NCBI RefSeq assembly: GCF_001723605.1
Contig: NZ_CP017111.1
Span: 2,046,001 to 2,110,000, forward strand
Direction of reading: 5' to 3'
DNA: 64,000 nucleotides
Source: Sulfurospirillum halorespirans DSM 13726
GTDB taxonomy: Bacteria > Campylobacterota > Campylobacteria > Campylobacterales > Sulfurospirillaceae
The translations under genes and the position numbers were made by a program. The notes beneath the pieces are model-generated. The model saw nothing but the letters and a program-made list of their open reading frames with translations. It searched no databases and was not told the origin of the DNA. Below are positions 8,966-18,313 of the stretch, piece after piece (the stretch's first letter is position 1; each line of letters starts with the position of its first letter).

Positions 8966-9460
8966 TTATAGGATAATCTCAATCCCCGCAGAATCGGTTT
9001 CAACTTTTTTTGCTTTTAAAATGCGATCTTCTCTTAGTTTCGCCGCCAACTCTTCATCCGCAAGGGCTAGAATTTCCATTGCTAAATACGCACTGTTAAT
9101 AGCCCCTGCTGAGCCAATCGCCACCGTACCTACTGGCATACCGCCAGGCATCTGAACGGTGCTTAAAAGTGCATCCATGCCCTCCATAACGCCACCTTTC
9201 ATCGGAACACCAATGACGGGTTTTGTTGTAAGCGAAGCTACGACACCTGCTAAATGTGCTGCCATGCCCGCCGCGGCAATAAAGACTTTCGCCCCTTTGG
9301 CTTCCGCATTTTTGACATACTCATGGGTTCGCGCTGGACTTCTATGCGCTGAAGAGACGATGATCTCATGTAAGACGCCAAATTTTTCAAGTGTCTTTGC
9401 GCACTCTTCCATCACGGTATAATCACTTTTACTTCCCATTATAATAGAAACGAACTTCAC
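8966..9460 (-). CDS. purE: N5-carboxyaminoimidazole ribonucleotide mutase (PurE class I)
   Basis: 164 residues. PurE moves the carboxyl group of N5-CAIR to give CAIR in purine synthesis. Active-site motifs are clear: IMGSKSDYTVMEEC at the N-terminus, VSSAHRSPARTHEY near 36-49 with the catalytic His, AAAGMAAHLAGV and GVPMKGGVMEGMDALLSTVQMPGG. The gene is 3 bases downstream of the U32 gene and 11 bases before the DUF3972-like gene, so probably co-transcribed. Confidence 0.97.
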   Translation of the reverse strand: MKFVSIIMGSKSDYTVMEECAKTLEKFGVLHEIIVSSAHRSPARTHEYVKNAEAKGAKVFIAAAGMAAHLAGVVASLTTKPVIGVPMKGGVMEGMDALLSTVQMPGGMPVGTVAIGSAGAINSAYLAMEILALADEELAAKLREDRILKAKKVETDSAGIEIIL

Positions 9461-9463
9461 GTT

Positions 9464-10729
9464 TTATCCTTTTACTTTTGCTCTTAAAAATGTAAACCCT
9501 GGTAAGGTCGTTGGCAAGACAATCGCATTGACATTGCCGCTGTGAATCTCATCAAACACTTTACCATTCGGTGTTTGAAGCTTTTTAAAGGATATTTTCC
9601 AAAGCCCCTCTTCTTCAAAAATCGTGCCGATGTCATTGTCCATTGCTTCAATTGAAAGATGAGCTGGCATCACCAAATCATACTTTACATGTAAAGCCAA
9701 AACATCCTTACACAAACAGGTCGCACCATCTTCACTGACTTGAGCCACCACTTGGTGAGTGCCTTCACTAATCGAGTGCGCTAAGTTTTGGGTGTCGTTT
9801 TTCTCAAACGGACGGTTCACCAAATAACCATCGCTAAAGCCTCGGTTTTTTGTTGTATCGAGCTCTGCTGTGTATTTAGTCGCATCAAACTGGTTCGCGT
9901 AATAATCCTCAATCGCTTGACGGTACGTTTTTGTTGTAATGCCAACATAATACGAACTCTTGGTTCGCCCTTCGATTTTCAGTGAATCAATGACACCCGA
10001 ATCAAGTATCTCTTTGACATGCGCACTTAAATTGAGGTCTTTCGCATTCATAATGTGCGTACCCTCTTCACTCTCTTCAATGCGAAACAGCGTTCCACTC
10101 TCTTCGTTATGTGCGTAAAGTGTATAAGGGAAGCGACAGTCATTGGCACAGCTTCCGCGGTTTGAGACCCGTCCACTTTGTACGGAGCTAATCAAACAGC
10201 GACCACTGTAGGCAAAACACATCGATCCATGCACAAAAACTTCTAATTCTAAATGCGGCAGATGCTTTTTGATCTGCTCCAAATCTTTCAAACTCACTTC
10301 TCGCGCTGCGATAATGCGCTTCACGCCCATATCTGAATAGACTTCGGCGTCAAGGTAACTGAGCACATTGGCTTGCGTGGAGAGGTGAATCGGAATATGG
10401 GGTGCAATTTTATGCGCTAATTTAATGACACCTGGAGCTGCTACAATAAACGCATCCGGTTTCATCGCCGCCACACGCTCAATATGCTTTTCAAGTAAAG
10501 GAATCTGTGCATTAAACGGAAACCCATTCACGGTTGCATGCAGGTGTTTGCCTTGTGCGTGCGTGTAGTTGATCGCCTCTTCAAAACTCTCGTAGGTAAA
10601 CTCCTTGCCTGAGCGTATGCGAAGGGAGAAGTGACTAACTCCCGCATACACGGCATCTGCGCCATAAGCCAGCGCTATTTTTAACTTTTCAAAATTTCCA
10701 GCAGGAGAAAGCAGTTCGACGTTTGACAC
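9464..10729 (-). CDS. U32 family protein (YegQ/TrhP type, tRNA hydroxylation)
   Basis: 421 residues. Annotated widely as collagenase-like peptidase U32; the closest characterised E. coli type (YegQ/TrhP) helps make 5-hydroxyuridine at tRNA position 34. Typical segments are ELLSPAGNFEKLKIALAYGADAVYAG at the start, HATVNGFPFN, LEVFVHGSMCFAYSGRCLISS, and the Cys motif SNRGSCANDCRFPY, likely Fe-S ligands. IEGRTKSSYYVG follows. An iterated palindrome at 9685-9694 encodes Leu-His-Val. It starts one base after the cheZ stop. Confidence 0.88.
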   Translation of the reverse strand: MSNVELLSPAGNFEKLKIALAYGADAVYAGVSHFSLRIRSGKEFTYESFEEAINYTHAQGKHLHATVNGFPFNAQIPLLEKHIERVAAMKPDAFIVAAPGVIKLAHKIAPHIPIHLSTQANVLSYLDAEVYSDMGVKRIIAAREVSLKDLEQIKKHLPHLELEVFVHGSMCFAYSGRCLISSVQSGRVSNRGSCANDCRFPYTLYAHNEESGTLFRIEESEEGTHIMNAKDLNLSAHVKEILDSGVIDSLKIEGRTKSSYYVGITTKTYRQAIEDYYANQFDATKYTAELDTTKNRGFSDGYLVNRPFEKNDTQNLAHSISEGTHQVVAQVSEDGATCLCKDVLALHVKYDLVMPAHLSIEAMDNDIGTIFEEEGLWKISFKKLQTPNGKVFDEIHSGNVNAIVLPTTLPGFTFLRAKVKG

Positions 10730-11467
10730 CTATTTCTTTCCTAAACTAGCAATTAATGCTTCAATATCTTCACTGCTCACAACATCTTCCGTTGTCTCAT
10801 CGCCGTGAATATGCACTGCAGAACTGACACGTTTTGAATCATCTTTAGAGCCTTCAAACAGTGCGCTCATGTATTTAGAAAGGGCACGCATAACGTTAAT
10901 AACACGCTCGATTTTTTGGCGGTGAATATCTTGGTACTGCATAATGTCCATCGTCATCATGATCTCATCTTCTGCCATTTGGGCATTCATCAAAAGATCT
11001 TCGACGCGATCTTTCATCCCTTTGTTATCATCAAGCGCTTTTTGAAACTGATCGATTTTAGGAAATTTTGTCACCAACGTTTCAAAAAGTGTGATGTTGG
11101 TCTCAATCAGTTTAATGACCTCTTTGGCATTCGCTTCCGCGCTCATCATAAAATTACTAACGGTTTCAAGTTTGTCAAATACCTGAGTCGCTTTGATCTC
11201 AGAGTCTTTGGTCACGTCGTCAAGCTGATGCACCATTTTATGATCATCCGTTGGTGGTGGTGGAGGCCAAGACATCGTGGAGGATGGTCTGTATTCATGC
11301 ATCATTTGGGTTGCTGCTTTATCTTTTTCAACTTCTAAAGCCTCACTGTCCGACATTGCATCTTCGTCTGATTCTAGACTCTCTTCAATGGCACTTTGGG
11401 CAGGTGCAGCATCGTCCATTTCATCTAAATCGCCCGCCATCAAAGCATCAAGTTCTTCTTGCGTCAT
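10730..11467 (-). CDS. cheZ: Chemotaxis protein phosphatase CheZ (epsilon type)
   Basis: 245 residues from the ATG at 11467-11465, chosen because AGGAG lies 7 bases upstream; an in-frame TTG five codons earlier would overlap that site. The C-terminal half is a helical hairpin with MQYQDIHRQKIERV near residue 186, the equivalent of the E. coli CheZ motif whose Asp and Gln dephosphorylate CheY-P. The acidic N-terminal third (10-45) and a Pro-rich stretch (WPPPPPTDD) are variable. Its position next to the U32 gene matches C. jejuni Cj0700. Confidence 0.8.
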   Translation of the reverse strand: MTQEELDALMAGDLDEMDDAAPAQSAIEESLESDEDAMSDSEALEVEKDKAATQMMHEYRPSSTMSWPPPPPTDDHKMVHQLDDVTKDSEIKATQVFDKLETVSNFMMSAEANAKEVIKLIETNITLFETLVTKFPKIDQFQKALDDNKGMKDRVEDLLMNAQMAEDEIMMTMDIMQYQDIHRQKIERVINVMRALSKYMSALFEGSKDDSKRVSSAVHIHGDETTEDVVSSEDIEALIASLGKK

Positions 11468-11482
11468 AAGCTTTCTCCTCAA

Positions 11483-11558
11483 AATGACAAATTATGGTCT
11501 ATTATAGTGAACTTTTTATATAATTTAACTTTAAGACCCTGATACAAGGAAGCCTGCC
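11483..11558. promoter_or_regulatory. Divergent promoter region between cheZ and the PHP gene
   Basis: 76 bases. On the plus strand TATAAT at 11518-11523 lies about 30 bases before AAGGAAG, the ribosome-binding site of the PHP gene. On the minus strand TATAATAG (complement of 11500-11507 region) could serve cheZ. T-rich upstream DNA replaces a clear -35 box, as usual in Campylobacterota. Confidence 0.45.
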
Positions 11559-12338
11559 ATGATGATTGATTTACATAACCACACCCCTTTGTGCAACCAC
11601 GCAGATGGAAGCATTGAAGCGTATGTGCAAGCCGCCATAGAAAAAAAAATAGATGTTTTTGGCTTTTCCGATCATGCGCCTATGAACTTTGATGAGGCGT
11701 ATCGTATGGATTTTTCACAAATGGAAAATTATGAAAAAGATGTTTTACATGTAAAAGAAACCTACCACGATCAGATCCAAATTTTGCTCGCCTACGAGGT
11801 TGATTTTTTAGATGGATACGTTGATGAGCGTGTGCTGAAACGTCCTGTTGATTATTTTATAGGCTCTGTCCATTTTTTAGGCGCTTGGGGCTTTGACAAT
11901 CCCGAATTTATCGGAGAATACCGCACCAAAAACATTGATGAAGTGTGGGAACGCTATTTTGCAGCGATTGAAGCCATGGCAAAGAGCGGATTATTTGATA
12001 TTGTGGGGCATTTGGACTTGATTAAAGTCTTTAATTATCTGCCCAAAAAAGATGTCAGACTCATCGCAAAAAATGCCATAAAAGCGATTAAAAAAGCCAA
12101 TATGACCATCGAGCTCAACGCAGCTGGCTTTCGTAAACCTGTGGGTGAAGCGTACCCAAGTCATCCCTTGATGGAGTTGATCGCAGAACAGGATATTCCT
12201 ATTACTTTTGGATCCGATGCGCACACTGTTCAACATATTGGATTGCGCCAAGAAGAATTGCGTTTGATCGCAAAAGCATTTGGGTATAAAAAATGTGCAA
12301 CTTTTGAAAGCAGAGATCGAATATTGGTTAATTTTTAA
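11559..12338 (+). CDS. PHP-family histidinol-phosphatase (HisJ/HisK type)
   Basis: 259 residues. The PHP metal-binding motifs are seen in order: DLHNHTPLCNHADG at the N-terminus, FGFSDHAPM near 35, AYEVDFLDGY, SVHFLG, GHLDLIK and the C-terminal GSDAHTV. These match HisJ-type histidinol phosphate phosphatases (histidine synthesis). Specificity is not certain, since PHP phosphatases vary. Two ATG codons are adjacent; either could start. An iterated palindrome at 11745-11754 encodes Leu-His-Val. Confidence 0.8.
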   Translation: MMIDLHNHTPLCNHADGSIEAYVQAAIEKKIDVFGFSDHAPMNFDEAYRMDFSQMENYEKDVLHVKETYHDQIQILLAYEVDFLDGYVDERVLKRPVDYFIGSVHFLGAWGFDNPEFIGEYRTKNIDEVWERYFAAIEAMAKSGLFDIVGHLDLIKVFNYLPKKDVRLIAKNAIKAIKKANMTIELNAAGFRKPVGEAYPSHPLMELIAEQDIPITFGSDAHTVQHIGLRQEELRLIAKAFGYKKCATFESRDRILVNF

Positions 12339-12409
12339 GCACACTATTCGGCTTTATTTTCAGCTCAATCTGATAAAATTACTGAAATTTAAAATCTAGG
12401 AGTTACACC

Positions 12410-13840
12410 ATGGGTAAATTCGTTAACAGTGTTGAAGAATTTTTCAAATACTGTGCTGACAATGAAGTAGAATTTGTCGATTTTCGTTTCACTGACATGA
12501 AAGGAACATGGCATCACCTTACATATACTATGGAAGCAATTAGTGCTGAATCTTTCGCAAATGGTATTCCATTTGATGGCTCTTCTATCGATGCTTGGCA
12601 ACCAATCAACAAATCAGATATGCTCCTTAAGCCTGAAGCTGAAACAGCATTTTTAGATCCTTTTACGGCTGATTCGACGGTTGTTGTTTTCTGTGATGTT
12701 TTCGATATTTACAAAGGAGAACTTTACGAGAAATGCCCAAGAAGTATTGCGAAAAAAACATTAGCATACCTTGCAGAGACAGGTTTGGGTGATGTTGCAT
12801 ACTTTGGACCAGAAAATGAATTTTTCGTATTTGATGATGTTAAAATCAGAGATGAAATCAACTGTTCTTACTACGAAGTCGATTCAGAAGAAGGTGCTTG
12901 GAATAGCGCTAAAAACTTTACCGATGGTTATAACACAGGTCACCGCCCCGGTACAAAAGGTGGGTACTTCCCCGTTCAACCAATCGATTCTATGGTAGAT
13001 TTACGTGCTGAAATGGTACAAACACTCAAACAAATTGGTCTTGAAGTTTTCGTTGTTCACCACGAAGTTGCTCAAGCACAAGGCGAAATCGGCGTTAAAT
13101 TTGGCTCACTCATTGAAGCAGCTGATAACGTTCAAAAATACAAATACGTTGTTAAAATGGTAGCTCACCTTAACGGTAAAACAGCAACCTTTATGCCAAA
13201 ACCACTTTACGGTGACAATGGTAACGGTATGCACGTTCACCAATCTATCTGGAAAAATGGCAAAAACATGTTCTACAAAGCTGGCGAATATGCAAACCTT
13301 AGCGACATGGCACGTTGGTACATCGGTGGTATCTTAAAACATGCACGTAGTGTTGCAGCGTTTACAAACCCATCAACCAACTCTTACAAACGTTTGATCC
13401 CAGGATTTGAAGCACCTTCAATCCTTACCTACTCTATGCAAAACCGTTCTGCATCATGTCGTATCCCTTACGGTGCAGGTGAGAAATCGGTTCGTGTTGA
13501 GATGCGTTTCCCAGATTCAACGTCTTGCCCATACCTTGCATTTGCTTCTATGCTTCTTGCAGGCATTGATGGTATCAAAACAAAAGCTGAGCCTGTTGGA
13601 CCAATGGATGAAGATTTGTTTGAATTGACACTCGATGAAATTAGAGAAAAAGGTATTAACCAAATGCCTCATACCCTAAGAGGTTCACTTGAAGCGTTAA
13701 TCCGTGACAATGAGTATCTTAAACCGGTTATGACACCAGAATTTTTGGATACCTACCAACACTACAAATTTGAAACTCAAGTTTGGCCAGATGAGGCTAG
13801 ACCAACAGCGTTTGAATTCAAAACAATGTACTCTTGCTAA
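12410..13840 (+). CDS. glnA: Glutamine synthetase, type I
   Basis: 476 residues. Makes glutamine from glutamate, ammonia and ATP as a dodecamer. GSI motifs are present: [13 protein letters not shown] and FDGSSI (N-terminal), [38 protein letters not shown], and [19 protein letters not shown]. At the site where enterobacterial GS is adenylylated on Tyr, this protein reads [10 protein letters not shown] with Phe at residue 404, so it should not be controlled by GlnE-type adenylylation. The start has AGGAG; a TGATAAAAT extended -10 lies at about 12370-12378. A hairpin follows the gene. Confidence 0.97.
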   Translation: MGKFVNSVEEFFKYCADNEVEFVDFRFTDMKGTWHHLTYTMEAISAESFANGIPFDGSSIDAWQPINKSDMLLKPEAETAFLDPFTADSTVVVFCDVFDIYKGELYEKCPRSIAKKTLAYLAETGLGDVAYFGPENEFFVFDDVKIRDEINCSYYEVDSEEGAWNSAKNFTDGYNTGHRPGTKGGYFPVQPIDSMVDLRAEMVQTLKQIGLEVFVVHHEVAQAQGEIGVKFGSLIEAADNVQKYKYVVKMVAHLNGKTATFMPKPLYGDNGNGMHVHQSIWKNGKNMFYKAGEYANLSDMARWYIGGILKHARSVAAFTNPSTNSYKRLIPGFEAPSILTYSMQNRSASCRIPYGAGEKSVRVEMRFPDSTSCPYLAFASMLLAGIDGIKTKAEPVGPMDEDLFELTLDEIREKGINQMPHTLRGSLEALIRDNEYLKPVMTPEFLDTYQHYKFETQVWPDEARPTAFEFKTMYSC

Positions 13841-13882
13841 TCATTTTATTTTAACACGCTTTTGGGGCTAAGCCCCAAAAGC
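13841..13882 (+). terminator. Hairpin after glnA, probable terminator
   Basis: GCTTTTGGGGC (13858-13868) pairs with GCCCCAAAAGC (13872-13882) around a TAA loop, 11 perfect base pairs, 18 bases after the glnA stop. There is no T run after the stem on the plus strand, so termination strength is uncertain. Confidence 0.5.
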
Positions 13883-14018
13883 TACGCTACGCTATGCACT
13901 AAAGCTTGCCTCTTCGAGGCAGAATTAAAATCTTCGTTCGCATTATTTCTCTTAACACTAAAAATGGTTTTTCATTGTTTTACATGTAAACGTGTTTGGC
14001 ACACACATCGAAGGGCTG

Positions 14019-14038
14019 AAAACCACGTTTCCGTGGCT
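14019..14038 (-). terminator. Rho-independent terminator after mrcA
   Basis: On the minus strand CCACG-GAAA-CGTGG (14036-14023) is followed directly by TTTTC. It lies 12 bases downstream of the mrcA stop codon. Short stem but correct orientation. Confidence 0.55.
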
Positions 14039-14049
14039 TCCAAAGTATA

Positions 14050-15975
14050 TTAGAACATCAAACCACCCTCTTCTTTTAACTCCTTGGTGCTGCTCTTTGG
14101 AAACGGGGAGACGTCGGTAAAAAACTCTGTCGTACCATCAACTTTTCGGGCATTGACACCTTCTGGCATCTTAAATTCACGTGTGGTTTCAGGATGCAGT
14201 TCCACATACTTTGTCATAAAATGTTTAAATGCAGGTGCGGCTGAACGACCTCCCGTTTCGCCTTTTTTAAGTGGGGTATTGTTGTCATTACCATACCACG
14301 TGAGCACTTCAATATCAGGAGAAAAACCACAGAACCAGACATCCACACTGCTATTGGTGGTTCCTGTTTTTCCTGCGATTTCAATACCTGGTACTTGGGC
14401 ATTTCGACCCGTTCCGCGCTTAACGACCTCTTTCATCATATCGATCATCAAATAACTCTGTTTGGGTGAAGTAATGGTCTGACTTTTGGTCTCATAGATT
14501 TTCTCAACGCCTTGACGATTGATCACTTTTTTAACCATTAATGGCTCTGTTTTCACGCCGTAATTGGGGAACATAGAGTAAAAGCTACTGTATTCCAGTG
14601 GCGAAATACCAAAACTTCCTAAGGCAAGCGTCAAATCCATCGCAATATTTTTAAAACCATCTTTTTTGAGCTCTTTGTAGACACTGTCCATTCCTAAAAG
14701 CGATAAAAGGTTGATCGTAGCAAGGTTCCGCGAATGCACCAACGCCTCTTTGAGTGTGATCAACCCCTCAAAATCATTTTCATAGTTTTTCGGTTTCCAC
14801 TCTTCATCGGTTTCACTGTTCACATAGGTACGCGAAATATCAGGGATTTCAGACAGTGGTGAATAGCCCCAATCCAAGGCTTTTTGATACAAGAAAGGCT
14901 TAAAGCTTGAACCGGGTTGACGCTTGCTTTGCGTTGCTCGGTTAAAACTGCTTTTTGAATAATCAATGCCACCCACAAGCGCTAACACATTGCCCGTGTT
15001 GTTTTCCATAACGACCATCGCACCATTAAGCTCTGTTGCATTGGCATCTTTTCCCAGGCGAGAAACCATGCCTTTGTACCCAACATTAAGGGATTCGTGT
15101 GCGAGTTGTTGCATCTTAAGATCAATCGTAAGGTAAATTTTATACCCACCTTTTTTAATATCGTCGTACTCAGAAGCTAAGCTTTTAATCACTTCATCGA
15201 CCACATAAGGGGCACGATTGCGTGTTAAGGTCTCATCATACACCATTGGATGCTCTAAGGTTGCTTTGGTGTATTCAGCCTCGCTGATCCAGCCCAGTGA
15301 GTAGAGACGATTGACGACTTGGTTGGCCCGGCTTAGGGAGAGATCCATATGTTTTGTCGGATCATACGAACTAGGCGCTTTGGGAAGTCCCACTAAAATC
15401 GCGATCTCTTTGATGCTGAGTGCGTCTAAATTTTTATTAAAATAGCCGTGTGCCGCGGTTTTAATGCCGTAATAACCGTGCCCAAAATAGACATGATTAA
15501 AGTAACGCTCTAAAATCTGCTCTTTGGTCAATGCGGCTTCAACCGTGTAAGCAAGAATCGCTTCGTTGATTTTACGGGTCAATGTTTTTTGACGGGTTAA
15601 AACGGTATTTTTGATGAGCTGTTGGGTGATCGTACTTGCCCCTTCAACCAGTTTCATGGCGTGAATATCTTTGATCAGCGCTCTAAAAATCGCTTCAATA
15701 TTAATACCATTGTGCTCAAAAAACGAGGTATCTTCTGTGGCAACCAGTGCTTCAATGACACGCGCAGGAATGTCGTGATACGCAACATAAAGTCTGTTTT
15801 CATCATCAAAAAGATTGGCAACAAGATCGCCATTGCGATCGTAAATTTGTGTAGTTAATTTTGGGTTATAGTCAATAATCTTATCGGCATCAAACCTAAT
15901 TTGTGCGTATAAAAAGATAATCGCCATCACTGCTGCAAATCCAAGCATGGTTAAAATGGTTATAATGTATTTCAC
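14050..15975 (-). CDS. mrcA: Penicillin-binding protein 1A (bifunctional transglycosylase/transpeptidase)
   Basis: 641 residues. One N-terminal membrane anchor (3-25). The GT51 domain has EDTSFFEHNGIN with catalytic Glu81, EGASTITQQLIKN near 111-123, and RYFNHVYFGHGYYG. The transpeptidase domain has SxxK at Ser356-Lys359 (RQPGSSFKPF), an SRN motif (HSRNLATI) and KTG (AGKTGTTNSS). It polymerises and cross-links peptidoglycan in the periplasm. Its start overlaps the end of the ABC ATPase gene by 4 bases. Confidence 0.95.
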   Translation of the reverse strand: MKYIITILTMLGFAAVMAIIFLYAQIRFDADKIIDYNPKLTTQIYDRNGDLVANLFDDENRLYVAYHDIPARVIEALVATEDTSFFEHNGINIEAIFRALIKDIHAMKLVEGASTITQQLIKNTVLTRQKTLTRKINEAILAYTVEAALTKEQILERYFNHVYFGHGYYGIKTAAHGYFNKNLDALSIKEIAILVGLPKAPSSYDPTKHMDLSLSRANQVVNRLYSLGWISEAEYTKATLEHPMVYDETLTRNRAPYVVDEVIKSLASEYDDIKKGGYKIYLTIDLKMQQLAHESLNVGYKGMVSRLGKDANATELNGAMVVMENNTGNVLALVGGIDYSKSSFNRATQSKRQPGSSFKPFLYQKALDWGYSPLSEIPDISRTYVNSETDEEWKPKNYENDFEGLITLKEALVHSRNLATINLLSLLGMDSVYKELKKDGFKNIAMDLTLALGSFGISPLEYSSFYSMFPNYGVKTEPLMVKKVINRQGVEKIYETKSQTITSPKQSYLMIDMMKEVVKRGTGRNAQVPGIEIAGKTGTTNSSVDVWFCGFSPDIEVLTWYGNDNNTPLKKGETGGRSAAPAFKHFMTKYVELHPETTREFKMPEGVNARKVDGTTEFFTDVSPFPKSSTKELKEEGGLMF

Positions 15976-16667
15976 TCTCTAAAACTCCTTTGTCTAAATC
16001 CAGACGCCAAAAGCTGCTTCGTGTACGCCTCTTTTGGATCGTTTAATATCTGCTGGGTCAAACCAGACTCAATGATTTTCCCGTTTTTAATAATACCCAC
16101 TTCATCGCATAAATGCTCAATCGTTCCAATGTCATGCGTCACAAAAAGCAGATCAAACCCGCACTCTTTTTGAAGCGTTGCGATCAACTCCAAAACCGTG
16201 GTTTTACTCTCTTCATCCAGTGCCGTTGTTGGCTCATCCAAAAGCAGTAACCTTGGCTCAATGCTCAGCGCCATCGCGATGATGAGGCGTTGTAACTGCC
16301 CACCACTGAGCTCTGAGGGAAAGCGGTCCAAAAAGTCCACATCCAAATTGACCATGCGCAGGTATTTTTGGGCTCTCTCAAGTGGTGCCATAAACTGCTT
16401 TTCGATTTTGGTGAGTGGAGAGAGCGCTGTAAAAGGGTTTTGAGGCACAAAAGCGATGCTCTCTCCTCGTTTGAGCTCATAGCTGGCATTGTACGACAGT
16501 GTGCTCTTTAACTCATGCGGTAACATGCCCAAAAGTGCTTTGAGTGTCAAACTTTTTCCACTACCACTCTCCCCAATCAGCGCAAACGATCGCGCAAACG
16601 AAAAGCTTACATGTAAAAGGGTTTTAGCTTTATGTTGAATCACAAGCTCTTTACATGTAAAGCTCAA
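15972..16667 (-). CDS. ABC transporter ATP-binding protein, orphan (oligopeptide/nickel importer type)
   Basis: 231 residues from a TTG at 16667-16665 that overlaps the preceding stop (TTGA); a GTG at 16694 is the alternative. Walker A is GESGSGKS near 38, the signature is ELSGGQLQR near 130, Walker B is LLLLDEPTTALDE, and the switch His lies in LFVTHDI. Layout and the DPKEAYTKQLLASG tail resemble Dpp/Opp/Nik ATPases. No permease or binding protein lies nearby, so partner and substrate are unknown. Two iterated palindromes (16607-16616, 16651-16660) are read as Leu-His-Val and Phe-Thr-Cys-Lys. Confidence 0.8.
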   Translation of the reverse strand: MSFTCKELVIQHKAKTLLHVSFSFARSFALIGESGSGKSLTLKALLGMLPHELKSTLSYNASYELKRGESIAFVPQNPFTALSPLTKIEKQFMAPLERAQKYLRMVNLDVDFLDRFPSELSGGQLQRLIIAMALSIEPRLLLLDEPTTALDEESKTTVLELIATLQKECGFDLLFVTHDIGTIEHLCDEVGIIKNGKIIESGLTQQILNDPKEAYTKQLLASGFRQRSFRE

Positions 16668-17755
16668 AATGACCCCTTGTGGATAAGAGAACACAACACA
16701 CGAAGCTGTTCTACACTTTCACCCAAACGAGGGATGATGCGCAAAATGGGCTTTGGAACGGTGGGTGGGCGAATCGCTCCGACCAAAAATCCCTCGTCGA
16801 TCAAGCTTTGCTGAACACCCAACGCATCCGCTCCAGCAGATAAAGGATACGAGCAAATCAGTCCATCCATTTTAACACCTACACATTCATCCACAACCTT
16901 TTGACGCTCAGCAATATCGGCTTTGAGTTTAGCTCTGTTTTTAAGAATGTACAGCAACCCTTGATAGCCTAGGGCAATATCAAACAAAGAGGGTGCTGTG
17001 GTATAAATAATCGCTTTAGCACGATTTTGTAAAAATTCAGCAATATGCTGTGAACATAAAATATACGCACCATAACTTCCGAGCGCTTTTCCAAGGGTTC
17101 CCATTTTGATATGGTTGGCTTTGGGGGTAATGTGAAAGAGATCAAACACACCTCGAAGATTTTCACCGACAACGCCCACACTGTGTGCTTCATCGACAAT
17201 TAAAATCGCGTTATAACGATCGGCTATCTCAAAAATATCAGGATTTAGAAGATCGCCACTCATCGAATAAATGCCCTCAACCGCGATAATAATGCGGTTG
17301 TGGTTGTGCGTGTTAATCAGACTCTCTAAATGATTGGCATCGTTGTGGTTAAACATCAACACTTCCGCATCGACCGTTTTAGAAGCGACCATGCCACTCG
17401 CATGATACTCTTCATCCAAGATCAAAAGATCACGTTTGCGTGGTAACGCTTCAATGAGTGAAAAATTGGCTAAAAAACCACTGCCGCACACAAGAGCGGC
17501 TTCAAAACCGTTATGGCGCATTAAAAATGCTTCAAACTCTTCATGAATAGGATGATAGCCATTGACCAAGATAGACGCCTTGGGCGCGTGGGTTTTATAC
17601 ATCGAAACTTGCGCCACAGCGCGTTCAAAAAGGGTGTGATTTTGTGCAAAACCAAGGTAGTCGTTCGAGCTAAAATCCACCAAAGATTCATCGTAAAGCT
17701 TACGGCTTCGGTAGCGATTGGCTTTGGTGATGGCTTGAAGTTCGTTTTGATACAT
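16664..17755 (-). CDS. PLP-dependent alpha-oxoamine synthase family enzyme (BioF-like)
   Basis: 363 residues. Fold-type I PLP enzyme. Motifs of the AONS/KBL family: VDFSSNDYLGFA near 27, CGSGFLANFSLIEAL, EGIYSMSGDLLNP, the cofactor Asp in ILIVDEAHSVGVVG, and the Schiff-base Lys in MGTLGKALGSYGAY. The family joins an acyl-CoA or acyl-ACP to an amino acid; BioF (pimeloyl plus alanine to 8-amino-7-oxononanoate, biotin synthesis) is the best guess. No other bio gene is in the window, so the substrate is not proven. Confidence 0.8.
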   Translation of the reverse strand: MYQNELQAITKANRYRSRKLYDESLVDFSSNDYLGFAQNHTLFERAVAQVSMYKTHAPKASILVNGYHPIHEEFEAFLMRHNGFEAALVCGSGFLANFSLIEALPRKRDLLILDEEYHASGMVASKTVDAEVLMFNHNDANHLESLINTHNHNRIIIAVEGIYSMSGDLLNPDIFEIADRYNAILIVDEAHSVGVVGENLRGVFDLFHITPKANHIKMGTLGKALGSYGAYILCSQHIAEFLQNRAKAIIYTTAPSLFDIALGYQGLLYILKNRAKLKADIAERQKVVDECVGVKMDGLICSYPLSAGADALGVQQSLIDEGFLVGAIRPPTVPKPILRIIPRLGESVEQLRVLCSLIHKGSF

Positions 17756-17757
17756 GG

Positions 17758-18312
17758 TTACTGGGGTAAAAAGGGCAGGAGTTTTTCAACGCTGAGCCCC
17801 ATGGCGGTACTTTCCAGCCCCACCACCTCTTTGATGTAAGATTTGCAAAAGCCTTCCACCATGCACGCTCCCGCTTTACCCTTCCACTCATCGCTTTCTA
17901 AATAATCCTGCAGTGCTTTGGGCTCAAATGGCAAGAAAAGATAGTCCGTTGTGGAGAGATCAATAAGCTCAATCGTTTTGGATTTGTAAATCATACAGCT
18001 CAAAATGCTCACCGTGTTGCCACTTTGTGCCTCTAAAATGCGCTTGGCATCGGTTTTATCTTTGGCTTTACGCAAAATCTGCCCATTCGCCGTGACCACG
18101 GTATCGGCGCACAAAACAGGCATTTCCAAGTCGTACTGCTCAAGGTAACTTTGCATTTTTCCCTTGGTTGCATGGTAGACAAAATGTGCGGGATCAGCGA
18201 TGCGAAGGCTCTCCTCGTCAAACCCAGCATCTCGTTGGATGAACGGAACGCCAAACTTAGTAAGCAGTTCTGCGCGCGTAATGGAAGAGGAGCCAAGCAC
18301 GATCGTTTGCAT
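17758..18312 (-). CDS. maf: Maf-family nucleoside triphosphate pyrophosphatase
   Basis: 184 residues from the ATG at 18312-18310, which has GAGG upstream; the in-frame extension overlaps the previous gene. Maf proteins hydrolyse dTTP/UTP or modified NTPs. Motifs seen: LGSSSITRAELLTKFGVPF at the N-terminus, DESLRIADP, VLCADTVVTANGQILRKAKD near 70 with the catalytic Asp, and KGKAGACMVEGF plus VVGLESTAMGLSVEKL at the C-terminus. It sits 2 bases before the BioF-like gene. Confidence 0.88.
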   Translation of the reverse strand: MQTIVLGSSSITRAELLTKFGVPFIQRDAGFDEESLRIADPAHFVYHATKGKMQSYLEQYDLEMPVLCADTVVTANGQILRKAKDKTDAKRILEAQSGNTVSILSCMIYKSKTIELIDLSTTDYLFLPFEPKALQDYLESDEWKGKAGACMVEGFCKSYIKEVVGLESTAMGLSVEKLLPFLPQ

Positions 18313-18313
18313 C

